DNA of 64,000 nucleotides from Clavibacter michiganensis (GCF_021216655.1 NZ_CP080437.1:1984001-2048000); one strand, 5' to 3'. Numbered from the stretch's first letter, positions 42,706-51,273 are shown. Made by a program: numbers and translations. The notes: a model not told the origin generated them from the letters alone.

Positions 42706-44258
42706 CCAGCGAGCTGCGCGGGATCATCGGCCTCCTCGCCGAGCGCCGGCCGACGGTCACGGTCATCGGCGACGTCATCCTCGACGAGTGGTGGCGCGGC
42801 CACAGCGACCGCATGACGCGCGAGGCGCCGGCGCCCGTCGTGGACGTGAGCGAGCGGATCCAGTCGCTCGGCGGCGCCGCGAACACGGCCGTCAACCTCG
42901 CGAGCCTCGGCGGCACCGTGCGGATGGTCGGCCTCGTCGGCCAGGACGCCGCGGGCGACCGCGTGCGCGACCTGCTCCTCGCGGCCGGCGTCGACGTGTC
43001 CGGCCTCGTGCATTCGCCGCGCCTGCGCACCACCACGAAGACGCGCATCGTGGGCGACGACCAGGTGATCGTGCGGGTCGACGACGTGCACCGCGGATCC
43101 GTCCACCGCGACGACGCCCGCGCCCTCGCCCGCGCCGCCCTCGAGGCCACCGCGGGCGTCGACGCCGAGATCGTCTCCGACTACGGCACCGGCACGCTGC
43201 ACGGCGTGGTGCTCGAGTCGCTCGCCGCACGCACGAGCCGCCCCGGCCTCACGGTCGTGGACGCGCACGATCCCGCCATCTGGGCGCCGCTCCGCCCCGA
43301 CCTCATCACCCCGAACGCGGGCGAGGCCGGGCGCCTCGTCGACCGGCCGTTCGCGCGCGACGAGGACCGCGCCGCCGCGGTCGCGTCGCTCGGCGACCGG
43401 ATCCTGGCCGCCGCCGGATCCGCCACCGCCGTCGTCACCCTCGACCGCGACGGCACCGTCGTGCTCGGCGCGGGCGAGCCGTACCGGACGCGCGCGCACC
43501 CGGTGCCCGAGAAGCAGGCATCCGGCGCGGGCGACACGTTCGTCGCCGCCCTCACCCTCGCGCGCGCGGTCGGCCTCCCGCTCCCGGTCGCCGCCGACTT
43601 CGCGCAGGCCGCCGCCGACGTGGTCGTGCGCCTCCCCGGCACCTCCGTCTGCTCCGCCGCGACCCTGGCCGACCACCTCGGCGAGACCCGCTCGCGCACG
43701 GTGTCGCAGGCCGAGCTCGTGGACCTCGTCGCCGGCGAGCGCGCCGCCGGCCGCCGGATCGTCTTCACGAACGGCTGCTTCGACGTGCTGCACCGCGGCC
43801 ACACCACCTACCTCCGCCAGGCCAAGCGCCTCGGCGACGTCCTCGTGGTGGCGCTGAACAGCGACGACTCGGTGCGACGGCTGAAGGGATCCGACCGGCC
43901 GGTGAACACCGCCGAGGACCGCGCCGGCGTGCTCGCCGAGCTCTCGTGCGTCGACGTGATCACCGTGTTCGACACCGACACCCCCATCCCGCTGCTCGAG
44001 GCGGTGCGGCCCGACGTCTACGCGAAGGGCGGCGACTACACGCCCGAGATGCTCGACGAGACCGACGTGGTGCGCGCGTACGGCGGCGAGGTGTCGATCC
44101 TCGGGTACGTGCCCTCGCAGTCCACGAGCTCGATGGTCGACCGGATCCGCGCGTCGGCGCCCGACACCGGGTTCACACGGCCGGCCGGCACGGCCACGTC
44201 GGCGCCCGCGCAGCCCCCGGCTCCCGCGGCGACCGCGGATCCTGACGGCTCCCCGTAG
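42702..44258 (+). CDS. hldE: Bifunctional heptose-7-phosphate kinase / heptose-1-phosphate adenylyltransferase (HldE type)
   Basis: A 518-residue protein with a PfkB-type kinase (about 1-330; VIGDVILDEWWRGHSDRMTREAP at the start and the catalytic QASGAGDTF) and a nucleotidyltransferase (about 345-485; NGCFDVLHRGHTTYL with HxGH, ALNSDDSVRRLKGSDRPV, YAKGGDYTPEMLDE). It keeps the canonical HldE motifs more closely than the paralogue at 22904. The final 35 residues are a disordered Ala/Pro tail. It overlaps the aldehyde dehydrogenase gene by ATGA. Its product would be ADP-D-glycero-beta-D-manno-heptose (or a related nucleotide sugar) for the GT9 enzymes. Confidence 0.92.
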   Translation: MTSELRGIIGLLAERRPTVTVIGDVILDEWWRGHSDRMTREAPAPVVDVSERIQSLGGAANTAVNLASLGGTVRMVGLVGQDAAGDRVRDLLLAAGVDVSGLVHSPRLRTTTKTRIVGDDQVIVRVDDVHRGSVHRDDARALARAALEATAGVDAEIVSDYGTGTLHGVVLESLAARTSRPGLTVVDAHDPAIWAPLRPDLITPNAGEAGRLVDRPFARDEDRAAAVASLGDRILAAAGSATAVVTLDRDGTVVLGAGEPYRTRAHPVPEKQASGAGDTFVAALTLARAVGLPLPVAADFAQAAADVVVRLPGTSVCSAATLADHLGETRSRTVSQAELVDLVAGERAAGRRIVFTNGCFDVLHRGHTTYLRQAKRLGDVLVVALNSDDSVRRLKGSDRPVNTAEDRAGVLAELSCVDVITVFDTDTPIPLLEAVRPDVYAKGGDYTPEMLDETDVVRAYGGEVSILGYVPSQSTSSMVDRIRASAPDTGFTRPAGTATSAPAQPPAPAATADPDGSP

Positions 44259-44347
44259 ATCGCGACCGTCCCCCTGCCCACTGCTCGACCTCGGGAGTCG
44301 ACTCGACACGCAGGCGACGCAGCCCGCACCCGACGAGAGGACACCCC

Positions 44348-44539
44348 ATGGCCATCGACCCCATCGCGCTCCAGAAGCACCTCAGCGGCCTCGACTACCC
44401 GGCATCGAAGGACGCGATCGTGAAGAAGGCGGAGGAGTCGGGCGCCGACTCCGACACCCTCGACGCGCTCCGCGGCATCGCCGACACGGAGTACGACGCA
44501 CCCACCGCGATCAACTCCGCGGTCTCCGACGCGAGCTGA
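44348..44539 (+). CDS. DUF2795 protein
   Basis: A 63-residue protein that fits DUF2795 over its whole length: LQKHLSGLDYPASKDAIVKKAEESGAD, then LDALRGIADTEYDAPTAINSAV. This small helical domain is common in actinobacteria and may bind nucleic acid or protein, but no role is established. The ATG follows GAGAGGACACCCC. It is closed by a strong terminator and is probably transcribed alone. Confidence 0.9.
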   Translation: MAIDPIALQKHLSGLDYPASKDAIVKKAEESGADSDTLDALRGIADTEYDAPTAINSAVSDAS

Positions 44540-44555
44540 TCAGCCCCATCAGGCC

Positions 44556-44592
44556 GACGGCCCCGATCCTCCTCGCGAGGATCGGGGCCGTC
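44556..44592 (+). terminator. Strong hairpin terminator
   Basis: GACGGCCCCGATCCTC (44556-44571) and GAGGATCGGGGCCGTC (44577-44592) pair perfectly over 16 bp around CTCGC, 17 bp after the DUF2795 stop. Confidence 0.88.
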
Positions 44593-44639
44593 CGCCGTTC
44601 TGGGCACGCGGAGACCGGCACCCGGACAAGCGTGCGGCG

Positions 44640-44885
44640 CTACGCCGTGAGCGCGTGATCCCTCGGGAGCTCCGCGGCGATCGTCGCGAGCGCGTCCTCG
44701 ACGGAGGCGAACCAGTCGCAGAGACCGGGCACGGGCCGCATCCGCATGAGCTCCACCCGGTGGTCGTGCTGCTGCACGTAGGCGAGGAGTCGGCTCGCGT
44801 CGGACTCGGGGATGCGGGCGTCGCACACCCGCCAGTCCGTGCTGCTGAGCGTGACGACCTCGAGGCGTCCGTCGTGGTGCTGCAT
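44640..44885 (-). CDS. Hypothetical small protein
   Basis: An 81-residue protein beginning MQHHDGRLEVVTLSSTDWRV. ATG 44885 follows GAGGGGG, which decides the start over an ATG 28 codons upstream. It is soluble, with a mixed alpha/beta pattern (ARIPESDASRLLAYVQQHDHRVELMRM, then WFASVEDALATIAAEL). No family is recognised. G/C-ended codons and a good ribosome site support that it is translated. Confidence 0.7.
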   Translation of the reverse strand: MQHHDGRLEVVTLSSTDWRVCDARIPESDASRLLAYVQQHDHRVELMRMRPVPGLCDWFASVEDALATIAAELPRDHALTA

Positions 44886-45025
44886 GGTCCCCCTCGTTCT
44901 CCGCACGGGGAAACGCCCCGTCTGCCCGACGGTAGGCGCGACGATCGATGGCCACGGGGCCCGCGACATGAACCGTCAGTTGCCGGGATGCGGCGACTCT
45001 GGGGAGGACGCGCGGGAGCCGGCGA

Positions 45026-45166
45026 TCAGGGCCGGTACTGCTGCGGCTTGTCGAACCCCATCGGGTCGCCGTTCGCCGGGTTCTGGCCGCTGCCGCCGAT
45101 GCCGACCTTCCCGAGCACGTAGACGACCCGCATGAGGACGCGGCCGAGGAAGCGGAGGACGGTCAT
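45026..45166 (-). CDS. Very small basic protein
   Basis: A 46-residue frame starting MTVLRFLGRVLMRVVYVLGK and ending FDKPQQYRP. The first 20 residues would form an amphipathic or membrane-associated helix with Arg/Lys on one side, followed by a Gly/Asn/Pro-rich tail. Only a weak ribosome site (GGGAC) precedes it. Codon positions are G/C-biased as in real genes here. Not recognised; moderately sure it is real. Confidence 0.5.
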   Translation of the reverse strand: MTVLRFLGRVLMRVVYVLGKVGIGGSGQNPANGDPMGFDKPQQYRP

Positions 45167-45222
45167 GTCCCGACCGTATCGGCGTGGTCGGCGCGCGGGA
45201 AGGCGCCGGGCAGGATGGGGGC

Positions 45223-45735
45223 ATGGACCACATCGACCCGCGCCGCCTCGCCGCGGTGCTCGCCGACGCGGAGATGCGGGCCGCGTACGCGCGGGTCGTC
45301 CTCGGATCCGGCCTCGACGGCGCCCTCGCCCACCTCTCCCCCGCTCGCGCGCGGAAGGCCCGGGCGGCGCTCACCGGATCCGGCCTCGTCGCGCTCGACC
45401 CCGGCGGCACCGCGACCGCGCCCGACGCCGTCTTCCGCGCGATCCTCGCCCAGCAGCCCGCGACGCCGCCCGCCCAGGGCGTCGAGCGCTTCCTCCGCGA
45501 CGGCCGCATCGCCCAGTGGCCGGCGGGCCCCGCCGACCTCGACGACCTGCTGCGGCACGTCGTCGCCCAGGTGCTGGACCCCGATGAGGTGCTCGACGAG
45601 AGGACCCTCGCCGCGCGCCTGCTGCGCCTCACCGACGACCACGCGCTCCTCCGCCGCCACCTCGTGGACGCGGGCCTGGTGCTGCGGACGCGCTCGGGCT
45701 CCGAGTACGCGCGGGTGACGGACGAGCCGGCCTAG
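45223..45735 (+). CDS. DUF2087 domain protein
   Basis: A 170-residue protein. Residues 98-165 fit DUF2087: FLRDGRIAQWPAGPADLDDLLRHVV, RTLAARLLRLTDDHALLRRHLVDAGLVLRTRSGSEY. This domain is a winged-helix-like module found in regulators and small bacterial proteins; the N-terminal half (LAAVLADAEMRAAYARVVLGSG, ARKARAALTGSGLVAL) also looks like a winged helix, so it may bind DNA. ATG 45223 follows a GGGGG stretch. Its stop shares CTAG with the stop of the convergent zeta-toxin gene. Confidence 0.78.
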   Translation: MDHIDPRRLAAVLADAEMRAAYARVVLGSGLDGALAHLSPARARKARAALTGSGLVALDPGGTATAPDAVFRAILAQQPATPPAQGVERFLRDGRIAQWPAGPADLDDLLRHVVAQVLDPDEVLDERTLAARLLRLTDDHALLRRHLVDAGLVLRTRSGSEYARVTDEPA

Positions 45736-46748
45736 CGCCCGCGGTCCACGCGCGCCGGTCCGGCTCGCCCTCGCGTCGTCCGACCTGCGCGCGCGATCCC
45801 CGGCAGCGGCCTCGCACCCGGCATCTCCGCCTCGGCCGAACGCGTCGACACCAGGGGCCCGCCCCGCGTCGCCCGCGACATGTCCGTCTCGAGGACCGGC
45901 GGCGCCTTCGCCTCGGCCTGCTCCGCCGTCGTCCGGTACACCCGGTACCGCGACACCGCAGGCGACTCCGCCGCGACCATCCGCGCGTTCGCCTCCGGCC
46001 GCGACCCACCGCCCGGCTCCCCGTACACCCACGCCCCGAACTCGCTCGGCACCCACCGACCCCCGAGCCCCTCGCCCTTCTCAGCCGCCTCGTTCCCCTC
46101 GCGCCACCGCTGCCGGATCCGCTCCTCCGACACCTCCCGCGGCACCTCCACGTCCACGACCTGGACGTCGTACCCGGCCCGCTCCAGCTCGCCCATGATC
46201 TGGCGCGCCTTCGTGTCCGAGCTCAGGACCGTGTCGATGACGACGTTCTTCCCGCCTCGCAGGGCACGTGCCCTCTGCTCGTCAGCGAGGAATGAGGACT
46301 CCGTGTGGAGGAGCGACGACAACTCCATCGGGTGGAACCGCTCTCCCGCCGCCTCGAGCTCCCGCACAGCGGCGGGCTTGATCCACGACTCATAGCTCTT
46401 GTCCGCGATCGCCTCCTTCAGCAGCCGCTTCTTGAACTCATCCGCATCGATGATGAGGAAGCCGGTGGCCGCGTCCCCCAGCGTGCGCTCTCGCGTCGAG
46501 GTCTTCCCGGCACCCGGTGGCCCCGCCAGCACGACCGCGCGCCGGTGAGCCCCCAGCTCAGGTACCGAAGCCTCAGCATCCGACAGCAGGCGCTCGTGCA
46601 TGACAGCGCGCGCAGCCGTCGGTCGGCCGGCCCGGTACCACGCAGGGTTGGCCATCGACGCGCTCGGGGCGTCCAGCCCGAGCGGACCGCCATCCCGAGA
46701 GAGCTGACGCAGCCTCGTCAGGTGATCGATGTCGCCCTCGGACTGCAT
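45732..46748 (-). CDS. Zeta toxin family kinase
   Basis: A 338-residue protein with a zeta-toxin fold. Walker A GPPGAGKT (76-83), then LIIDADEFKKRLL (Asp101/Asp103 in the position of the catalytic Asp), VVIDTVLSS, and an Arg pair in EERIRQRWREG. Zeta toxins phosphorylate UDP-N-acetylglucosamine and poison wall synthesis. About 65 residues precede the kinase, and the C-terminus is a Pro/Arg-rich tail. It begins 3 bp after the stop of an upstream gene that takes the place of the antitoxin. Confidence 0.9.
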   Translation of the reverse strand: MQSEGDIDHLTRLRQLSRDGGPLGLDAPSASMANPAWYRAGRPTAARAVMHERLLSDAEASVPELGAHRRAVVLAGPPGAGKTSTRERTLGDAATGFLIIDADEFKKRLLKEAIADKSYESWIKPAAVRELEAAGERFHPMELSSLLHTESSFLADEQRARALRGGKNVVIDTVLSSDTKARQIMGELERAGYDVQVVDVEVPREVSEERIRQRWREGNEAAEKGEGLGGRWVPSEFGAWVYGEPGGGSRPEANARMVAAESPAVSRYRVYRTTAEQAEAKAPPVLETDMSRATRGGPLVSTRSAEAEMPGARPLPGIARAGRTTRGRAGPARVDRGR

Positions 46749-46751
46749 CGT

Positions 46752-47210
46752 TCAGTCGCCAGACGCGTTGACGCGATCGAAGACATCGGCGTACACGTCC
46801 ATGTCGATCAGCTTCTCGCCGCGAGCTATGGACAGGTCCATCCACGTCCCGGGGGGATTCACTACGAGGTCATCCCAACCTTCCGGCTTGTCCAACGGCA
46901 CGTACGGGAACCGCGTGAGCTCGTCCACCAGTCGCTCCCGATCGAGATATCCCACTGCGTACCGCTCGCAGATCTCCAATGGCGTCGCCCCGGAGAATCC
47001 CTCGACGGGCATCGCCACGTCCCGGGCACCTTCGAGGTGACGCACGTCCTGCCCGTCGAAGATGCGGAGGGCCCTGGCCAGCTCGTCACGGTCGACTCCG
47101 GCGTCCTGCAGCCGCCGGATCTCCCGCTGGAGGTCGAGCTCCGCCAAGCGCCAGCGCACCACCGCCCGCACAGCCGGTTCCCGCTCCTCAGGCGCGTTCC
47201 ATATCCCCAT
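46752..47210 (-). CDS. Putative antitoxin of the zeta module
   Basis: A 152-residue protein starting MGIWNAPEEREPAVRAVVRW. ATG 47210 follows GGAGGAATTG; an ATG 21 codons upstream is weaker. It is soluble and helical (RLAELDLQREIRRLQDAGVDRDELARAL), with a later segment FSGATPLEICERYAVGYLDRERLVDELTRF resembling a DNA-binding or regulatory helix set. It is not a classical epsilon antitoxin, which is shorter and three-helical. Its place directly upstream of the zeta toxin with a 3-bp gap supports the antitoxin role. Confidence 0.7.
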   Translation of the reverse strand: MGIWNAPEEREPAVRAVVRWRLAELDLQREIRRLQDAGVDRDELARALRIFDGQDVRHLEGARDVAMPVEGFSGATPLEICERYAVGYLDRERLVDELTRFPYVPLDKPEGWDDLVVNPPGTWMDLSIARGEKLIDMDVYADVFDRVNASGD

Positions 47211-47224
47211 CAATTCCTCCTCAT

Positions 47225-47329
47225 CGAAGTGCCCCGCGTCTGCAGGATCACGAAGCCCCGCGCCGGAACGCACGGCTCCGGACGCATGAAGCCCGAGCTC
47301 CGCCTGTCGTCGTCAACGCCGAAGTGCCC
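47225..47329. repeat. Direct repeat upstream of the zeta module
   Basis: CGAAGTGCCC occurs at 47225-47234 and 47320-47329, both in the 235-bp gene-free region before the antitoxin gene. They could be operator sites for autoregulation. No gene is seen between 47211 and 47445. Confidence 0.4.
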
Positions 47330-47445
47330 AGCACGTCGCGCCGTCCCGATCCCGCCGCAAGTCCTCGAGCGCCGGATCCGACCGCGCGAAGCAGCCAGGC
47401 TAGGGCAGGCGACGGGCCGTCGGCCGCCCCCGCGCACCGCGCGCC

Positions 47446-47892
47446 TCAGCTCGCCGCGCGATCGCCCTTCGGCACGAAGTCCGCGCGCTGGTTGCTCGTC
47501 TCCTCGAGGAGCCGCCGGACGGCCGCCTTCTCGATCAGCCAGCGTCCGCCGGGGCGCATGGCCGGGATCACGCCGTCGCGCAGCCAGCCGAGGACCGCCG
47601 GGCGGCTCTTCTGGAACAGCTCCATGAGGTCGCGGTGCGTGAGGTGGTCGGGGTAGGCGTCGAGCGGATGCGGGTAGGGCTCGTGCGGCGGCACCGGCAC
47701 GGTCGACGTCGACTCGAGCCACTCGCGCACCTCGGAGCGGAACGCGATCCACGAGTGCGAGATCCGGTACCCGGGGATGGTGCCCTTCGCGAACCAGAGG
47801 CTCACGGTCGTCTGGCCGATCTGCAGGATCCGCTGCAGGTCCGCCGACCGCAGGGTCGCCGGCAGCGCGTCCCAGGTGTCGTCGTCTGCCAT
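47446..47892 (-). CDS. Tandem excisionase/MerR-like DNA-binding protein
   Basis: A 148-residue protein with two helix-turn-helix-17-type units. The first (about 15-60) reads SADLQRILQIGQTTVSLWFAKGTIPGYRI and SEVREWLE; the second (about 84-132) reads LTHRDLMELFQKSRPAVLGWLRDGVIPAMRPGGRWLIEKAAVRRLLEE. Single units of this kind are phage or ICE excisionases or regulators of plasmids. The doubling suggests binding of two adjacent half-sites by one chain. ATG 47892 is preferred by fold. It stands beside the zeta module and the secretion cluster. Confidence 0.8.
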   Translation of the reverse strand: MADDDTWDALPATLRSADLQRILQIGQTTVSLWFAKGTIPGYRISHSWIAFRSEVREWLESTSTVPVPPHEPYPHPLDAYPDHLTHRDLMELFQKSRPAVLGWLRDGVIPAMRPGGRWLIEKAAVRRLLEETSNQRADFVPKGDRAAS

Positions 47893-47993
47893 GCGCGGGT
47901 GCTGCTCCGGTCGGATCGGGCGCGGGATGCTCAAATTTACCCGCCTGAGCAATTATCGTCGCAGGGCCCGGGTGCACCGCAACCCCGCCGGTC

Positions 47994-49169
47994 TCACGAG
48001 GACGCATGCCGGCACTCCCCGCCGCAGAGCGTCACGCCGAACGCGGCGAAGAACGCCTCGGGATCGACGTAGCCGCTCACCGGCGCCCCCTGCGTCTGCG
48101 ACTGCGGCAGGCCGCTGACGCGCGGGTCGGTGGATCCCGCGACGTCGATGCGGATGTCGAGGTGGCACCCCGTCGACGGGCCGTTCGACCCGACCTTCCC
48201 GATCTCCTGGCCGGGGGTCACGGCGTCCCCGACGTGGACCTCCATGTCCGGCTCGTACATGTGCAGGTAGCTGATCGTGTAGCCCGCGGCCGAGCGGATC
48301 GACACCGTGTAGCCGCCCGCGGTCGTCACGCTGCCGGCCTGCGCGGCGAGCACGGGCGAGCCGCACGAGTAGCCGCTCCGCCCGGAGGACGTCCCCGTCT
48401 CGCGCGTCTGGTAGTCGTTCGCGGGGTGCCAGGAGGATGCGCCCGCGGTCGGGCTCACGCGGGGCCCGTACCCGGAGGTCTGGTCGAAGGGCGCCTTCAG
48501 CGGGAGCACGGTGCCGCCGGCCGAGCAGCCGCCGACGGGCGCGGGGGTGGCGGAGGGATCCGGCGTGCCGGACGCGACGGGGGTCGCCGCCGGAGCTGCG
48601 GCCGAGGCGCCCGACAGCTGCGCGACCACGTCCTCGGCCGGCTGCTGGAACCTCCGGTAGTGGTACGGATCCGCGTTGATCTGCACCGCGTGGATCGCGA
48701 GGGTCGGCTCGAGCGTCGCCCACCCCTCCACCTTCTGCAGCCGGGTGAGGAACAGCTTCGCGCTCGACGTCGGATCCATGCGCTCCTGCACCGTGCCCCA
48801 CGACGACTGCTGCTGGAAGAGCCCGATCGAGTCGGCGATGGAGCCGTCCGGGTTCACCGCGTCGTCGCCGTAGTCGATGGCGCGCAGCGACGACTCCCCC
48901 ATCGCGGCCATGACCCCGAGCACCTGCGCCTGCCGGGAGAGGCCGAGCCCGGCGGCGGCGTCCATGATCGCGGCGGCGTTGTCGAGCTGGTCCCCCGAGT
49001 AGCCGTCGACGGGCGTGCGCGGCCCGGTCGACGAGGACGCCGCGCCCTGCGTCGTGCAGGCGGACGCGTCGTCGCCGCCGAAGCCGAAGAGCACCAGGAA
49101 GACGATCATCCCCATCAGCGCCGCGGGCGTGCCGATGAGGATCAGGATCCCCTTGCCGCCGCCGTTCAC
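47994..49169 (-). CDS. Bifunctional cell-wall hydrolase (lysozyme-like plus M23-like) of secretion cluster
   Basis: A 391-residue membrane-anchored protein from GTG 49169, overlapping the lipoprotein gene by GTGA. One helix at about 7-27 anchors it. Residues 55-170 form a lysozyme-like domain typical of conjugative wall hydrolases (QAQVLGVMAAMGESSLRAIDYGDD, DSIGLFQQQSSWGTVQERMDP). After a Pro/Ala linker comes an M23/LytM-like domain (SSWHPANDYQTRE, SYLHMYEPDMEVHVGDAV, GCHLDIRID). The last motif has HLD where M23 enzymes have HxH, so its zinc site may be altered. It would open the wall for the transport channel. Confidence 0.85.
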   Translation of the reverse strand: MNGGGKGILILIGTPAALMGMIVFLVLFGFGGDDASACTTQGAASSSTGPRTPVDGYSGDQLDNAAAIMDAAAGLGLSRQAQVLGVMAAMGESSLRAIDYGDDAVNPDGSIADSIGLFQQQSSWGTVQERMDPTSSAKLFLTRLQKVEGWATLEPTLAIHAVQINADPYHYRRFQQPAEDVVAQLSGASAAAPAATPVASGTPDPSATPAPVGGCSAGGTVLPLKAPFDQTSGYGPRVSPTAGASSWHPANDYQTRETGTSSGRSGYSCGSPVLAAQAGSVTTAGGYTVSIRSAAGYTISYLHMYEPDMEVHVGDAVTPGQEIGKVGSNGPSTGCHLDIRIDVAGSTDPRVSGLPQSQTQGAPVSGYVDPEAFFAAFGVTLCGGECRHASS

Positions 49170-49735
49170 TTGTCGCGGACGGCCTGGATCTCGTCCGCCA
49201 GCCACGGAGCCGTGGTCGACGAGCGGATGAGGGCGACGTCGTAGTCGCCGTCGTCCGTGGGCACGCGCACGATGAGCGCGTAGGCCGTCGGCGCCGGCAT
49301 GACCGTGCCGGTGCCGGTGACCGCGTGGGCCGTGAGCCGCGAGGGGATCGTGGGCACGAACGCCACCGCGCCCTGCTGCGACAGGAGCGGCGTCATCTGC
49401 CGCTCCCACTCGGACTCGGTGATCCCGGGCTGCGCGTAGGTGCGCATCACCTCGTCGGCCGCGGCGAGCGCCGCCGCCTGCGATGCCGCATCCGCCACCG
49501 GTTCGGGCTCCGCGGCGGCGCCGTCGTCCGTCGCGCCCGGGGTGGAGGTGCCGGCGTCGCCGCCGCCCGTGCCGTCCGCCGTGGCCGCGCCGGACGAGGG
49601 GGCCGGATCCACGGGGCTCCCGTCGTCGTGCACGGTGACGCTCGTGCATCCGGCGACTCCCAGGGCAAGGGCGGCGGCGAGCGCGACGGCACCCGCCCCG
49701 CGGACGACGCCCGACCACGCTGCGCCCGCCCGCAT
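49166..49735 (-). CDS. Lipoprotein of secretion cluster
   Basis: A 189-residue lipoprotein. Signal peptide with lipobox GVAGC (Cys30), a Ser/Gly/Asp/Ala-rich linker to about 80, then a compact domain (ALAAADEVMRTYAQPGITESEWERQMTPLL, TAYALIVRVPTDDGDYDVALIRSSTTAPWL) that resembles the NTF2-like/VirB8-type modules found in actinobacterial conjugation proteins. Its start overlaps the ParA-like stop (TGATG) and its end overlaps the wall hydrolase start (GTGA), so the three are one operon. Confidence 0.75.
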   Translation of the reverse strand: MRAGAAWSGVVRGAGAVALAAALALGVAGCTSVTVHDDGSPVDPAPSSGAATADGTGGGDAGTSTPGATDDGAAAEPEPVADAASQAAALAAADEVMRTYAQPGITESEWERQMTPLLSQQGAVAFVPTIPSRLTAHAVTGTGTVMPAPTAYALIVRVPTDDGDYDVALIRSSTTAPWLADEIQAVRDK

Positions 49736-51132
49736 CAGAGGCCCCGCGCCACGGCCGCCCCCGCGCGGAGCCAGGCCCGCTGCGTGGACGCCCGGAGCGC
49801 GCCGTAGTTGAGGACGTCCGCGCCGAGGGCCGGGTCGTACGGCACCGTCACCACGTCGCGCGCGAGGGGCGCGAAGCCGTCGGAGATCTTCGCGAGCTCG
49901 GCGGGGGCCAGGTCGTGCTTGTGCGCGCTGACCACCACGACCGCGCGCTCCGCGAGGTCGGCGAAGTGCCCGCCGCGCTCGGCGAGGCCCTCGATGAGGA
50001 GGGCCGCCGACTCCGCCGCCTTGGCCTCGCCGATGGTCGGCACCACGATCTGGTCGGCCCGCTCGATGGCGCGTAGCCACATCGGGTCGGTCTCGTCGTT
50101 GCCCGAGTCGATGAGCACGAGCCGGTAGAACTTGGCGGCGACCGCGTGGATCAGATCCACCGTGGTGTCGTCGAAGCGCTGCTGGGTGGCGAGCACCTCG
50201 GGCTTCGAGCGGAGCACGTCGTAGCGGTCGCGGGTCTGGTGGTGGACGAAGTGCGCGAGGTCGGCGGACTGCGCGCCCGTGCCGAGGAGCCGGTCGACCT
50301 GCGGCAGGAGGTCGAGGATGCTCGCGTCGTGCGGACCTTGCTCCGTGCTCCAGCCGAGGGTGCCGCGCGTCTGGTTGTTGTCCCAGGCGAGCACCCCCGC
50401 GCCGCCGTGCCGCGCGAATACGGACGACAGGCAGATGGTGGTCATGGTCTTGCCGACCCCGCCCTTGCCGTTGACGACCGCGACGGTGCGGGGGCCGGGC
50501 CAGTGCTGGCTGACGAGGCGGGTCCACTCGCGCTCGAGGCGCTCGGCCTCGGACGGCGACATGCGGATCCCGAGCCGCGTGAGGGTGCCGCGCATGCCCT
50601 GCGTGGCCGGCTCCTCCACCTCCTCGCGCGTGAGGAAGGACTGGCGGGCAGCGCGCCGGGTGAGCGGCGGATCCGCGACGGCGGCCGGAGCGGGCGCGAC
50701 CGTCGAGGGCATGGTCGGCGCCGGGGCACCTACCGCGGGCGACGCGGCGGGGACGGCGGCCACCGCCGCCACGGGGGCGATCGGCGCCGCGGCTCCCCCG
50801 TGCGCGGCCGCGATCGGCGGCACGACCGCCGGCTCCGCGATCGCGTCCGTGCGGTCGAGCTCGCTGAGCGCCTCGACCGTGCCGTCCGGCCCGACGGCGA
50901 GCGCCTGGGATCCGAAGCGGTCGCGCGTCGTGAGGCGCACCACCCGCTGCATCTGCTCGGCGATGCCGCGCACGCTCGTCACGATGCCGCGGCGGATGTC
51001 GTCCTCCGACGCCTCCGCGAACGGCGTCGCGACGCCGTTGACGGTGAGCACCCCGGTGGCCCGGCCGCCCATGGTGGGCGTGATGGTGGCGTCGATGCGG
51101 GGGAAGGCGGGCACGGTCGGGGCGTCGGTCAT
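49735..51132 (-). CDS. ParA/MinD-like ATPase of secretion cluster
   Basis: A 465-residue protein. The N-terminal 100 residues form a small mixed domain (ATGVLTVNGVATPFAEASEDDIRRGIV) followed by an Ala/Pro/Val-rich linker. The ATPase begins at about 205: deviant Walker A NGKGGVGKTMTT (222-232), switch region LAWDNNQTRGTLGWS, and LVLIDSGNDETDPMWLRAI. Such ATPases position or energise secretion and tad-type machines. It is the first gene of the minus-strand arm and faces the DUF6668 gene, which has a degenerate version of the same P-loop. Confidence 0.85.
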   Translation of the reverse strand: MTDAPTVPAFPRIDATITPTMGGRATGVLTVNGVATPFAEASEDDIRRGIVTSVRGIAEQMQRVVRLTTRDRFGSQALAVGPDGTVEALSELDRTDAIAEPAVVPPIAAAHGGAAAPIAPVAAVAAVPAASPAVGAPAPTMPSTVAPAPAAVADPPLTRRAARQSFLTREEVEEPATQGMRGTLTRLGIRMSPSEAERLEREWTRLVSQHWPGPRTVAVVNGKGGVGKTMTTICLSSVFARHGGAGVLAWDNNQTRGTLGWSTEQGPHDASILDLLPQVDRLLGTGAQSADLAHFVHHQTRDRYDVLRSKPEVLATQQRFDDTTVDLIHAVAAKFYRLVLIDSGNDETDPMWLRAIERADQIVVPTIGEAKAAESAALLIEGLAERGGHFADLAERAVVVVSAHKHDLAPAELAKISDGFAPLARDVVTVPYDPALGADVLNYGALRASTQRAWLRAGAAVARGL

Positions 51133-51273
51133 CTGCGGCTCTCGGTGAGGGGGCGTCGTGCGGGTCGTGCGAGGGAGATGCCGGCGTCCGGTGTGGAGAG
51201 CCGGCCCGCGCGAGCGGCGGTGCCCGCCAGGATCGACGTCGGCGAGACAGTCTCATGGAAAATGCGAGCAGGG

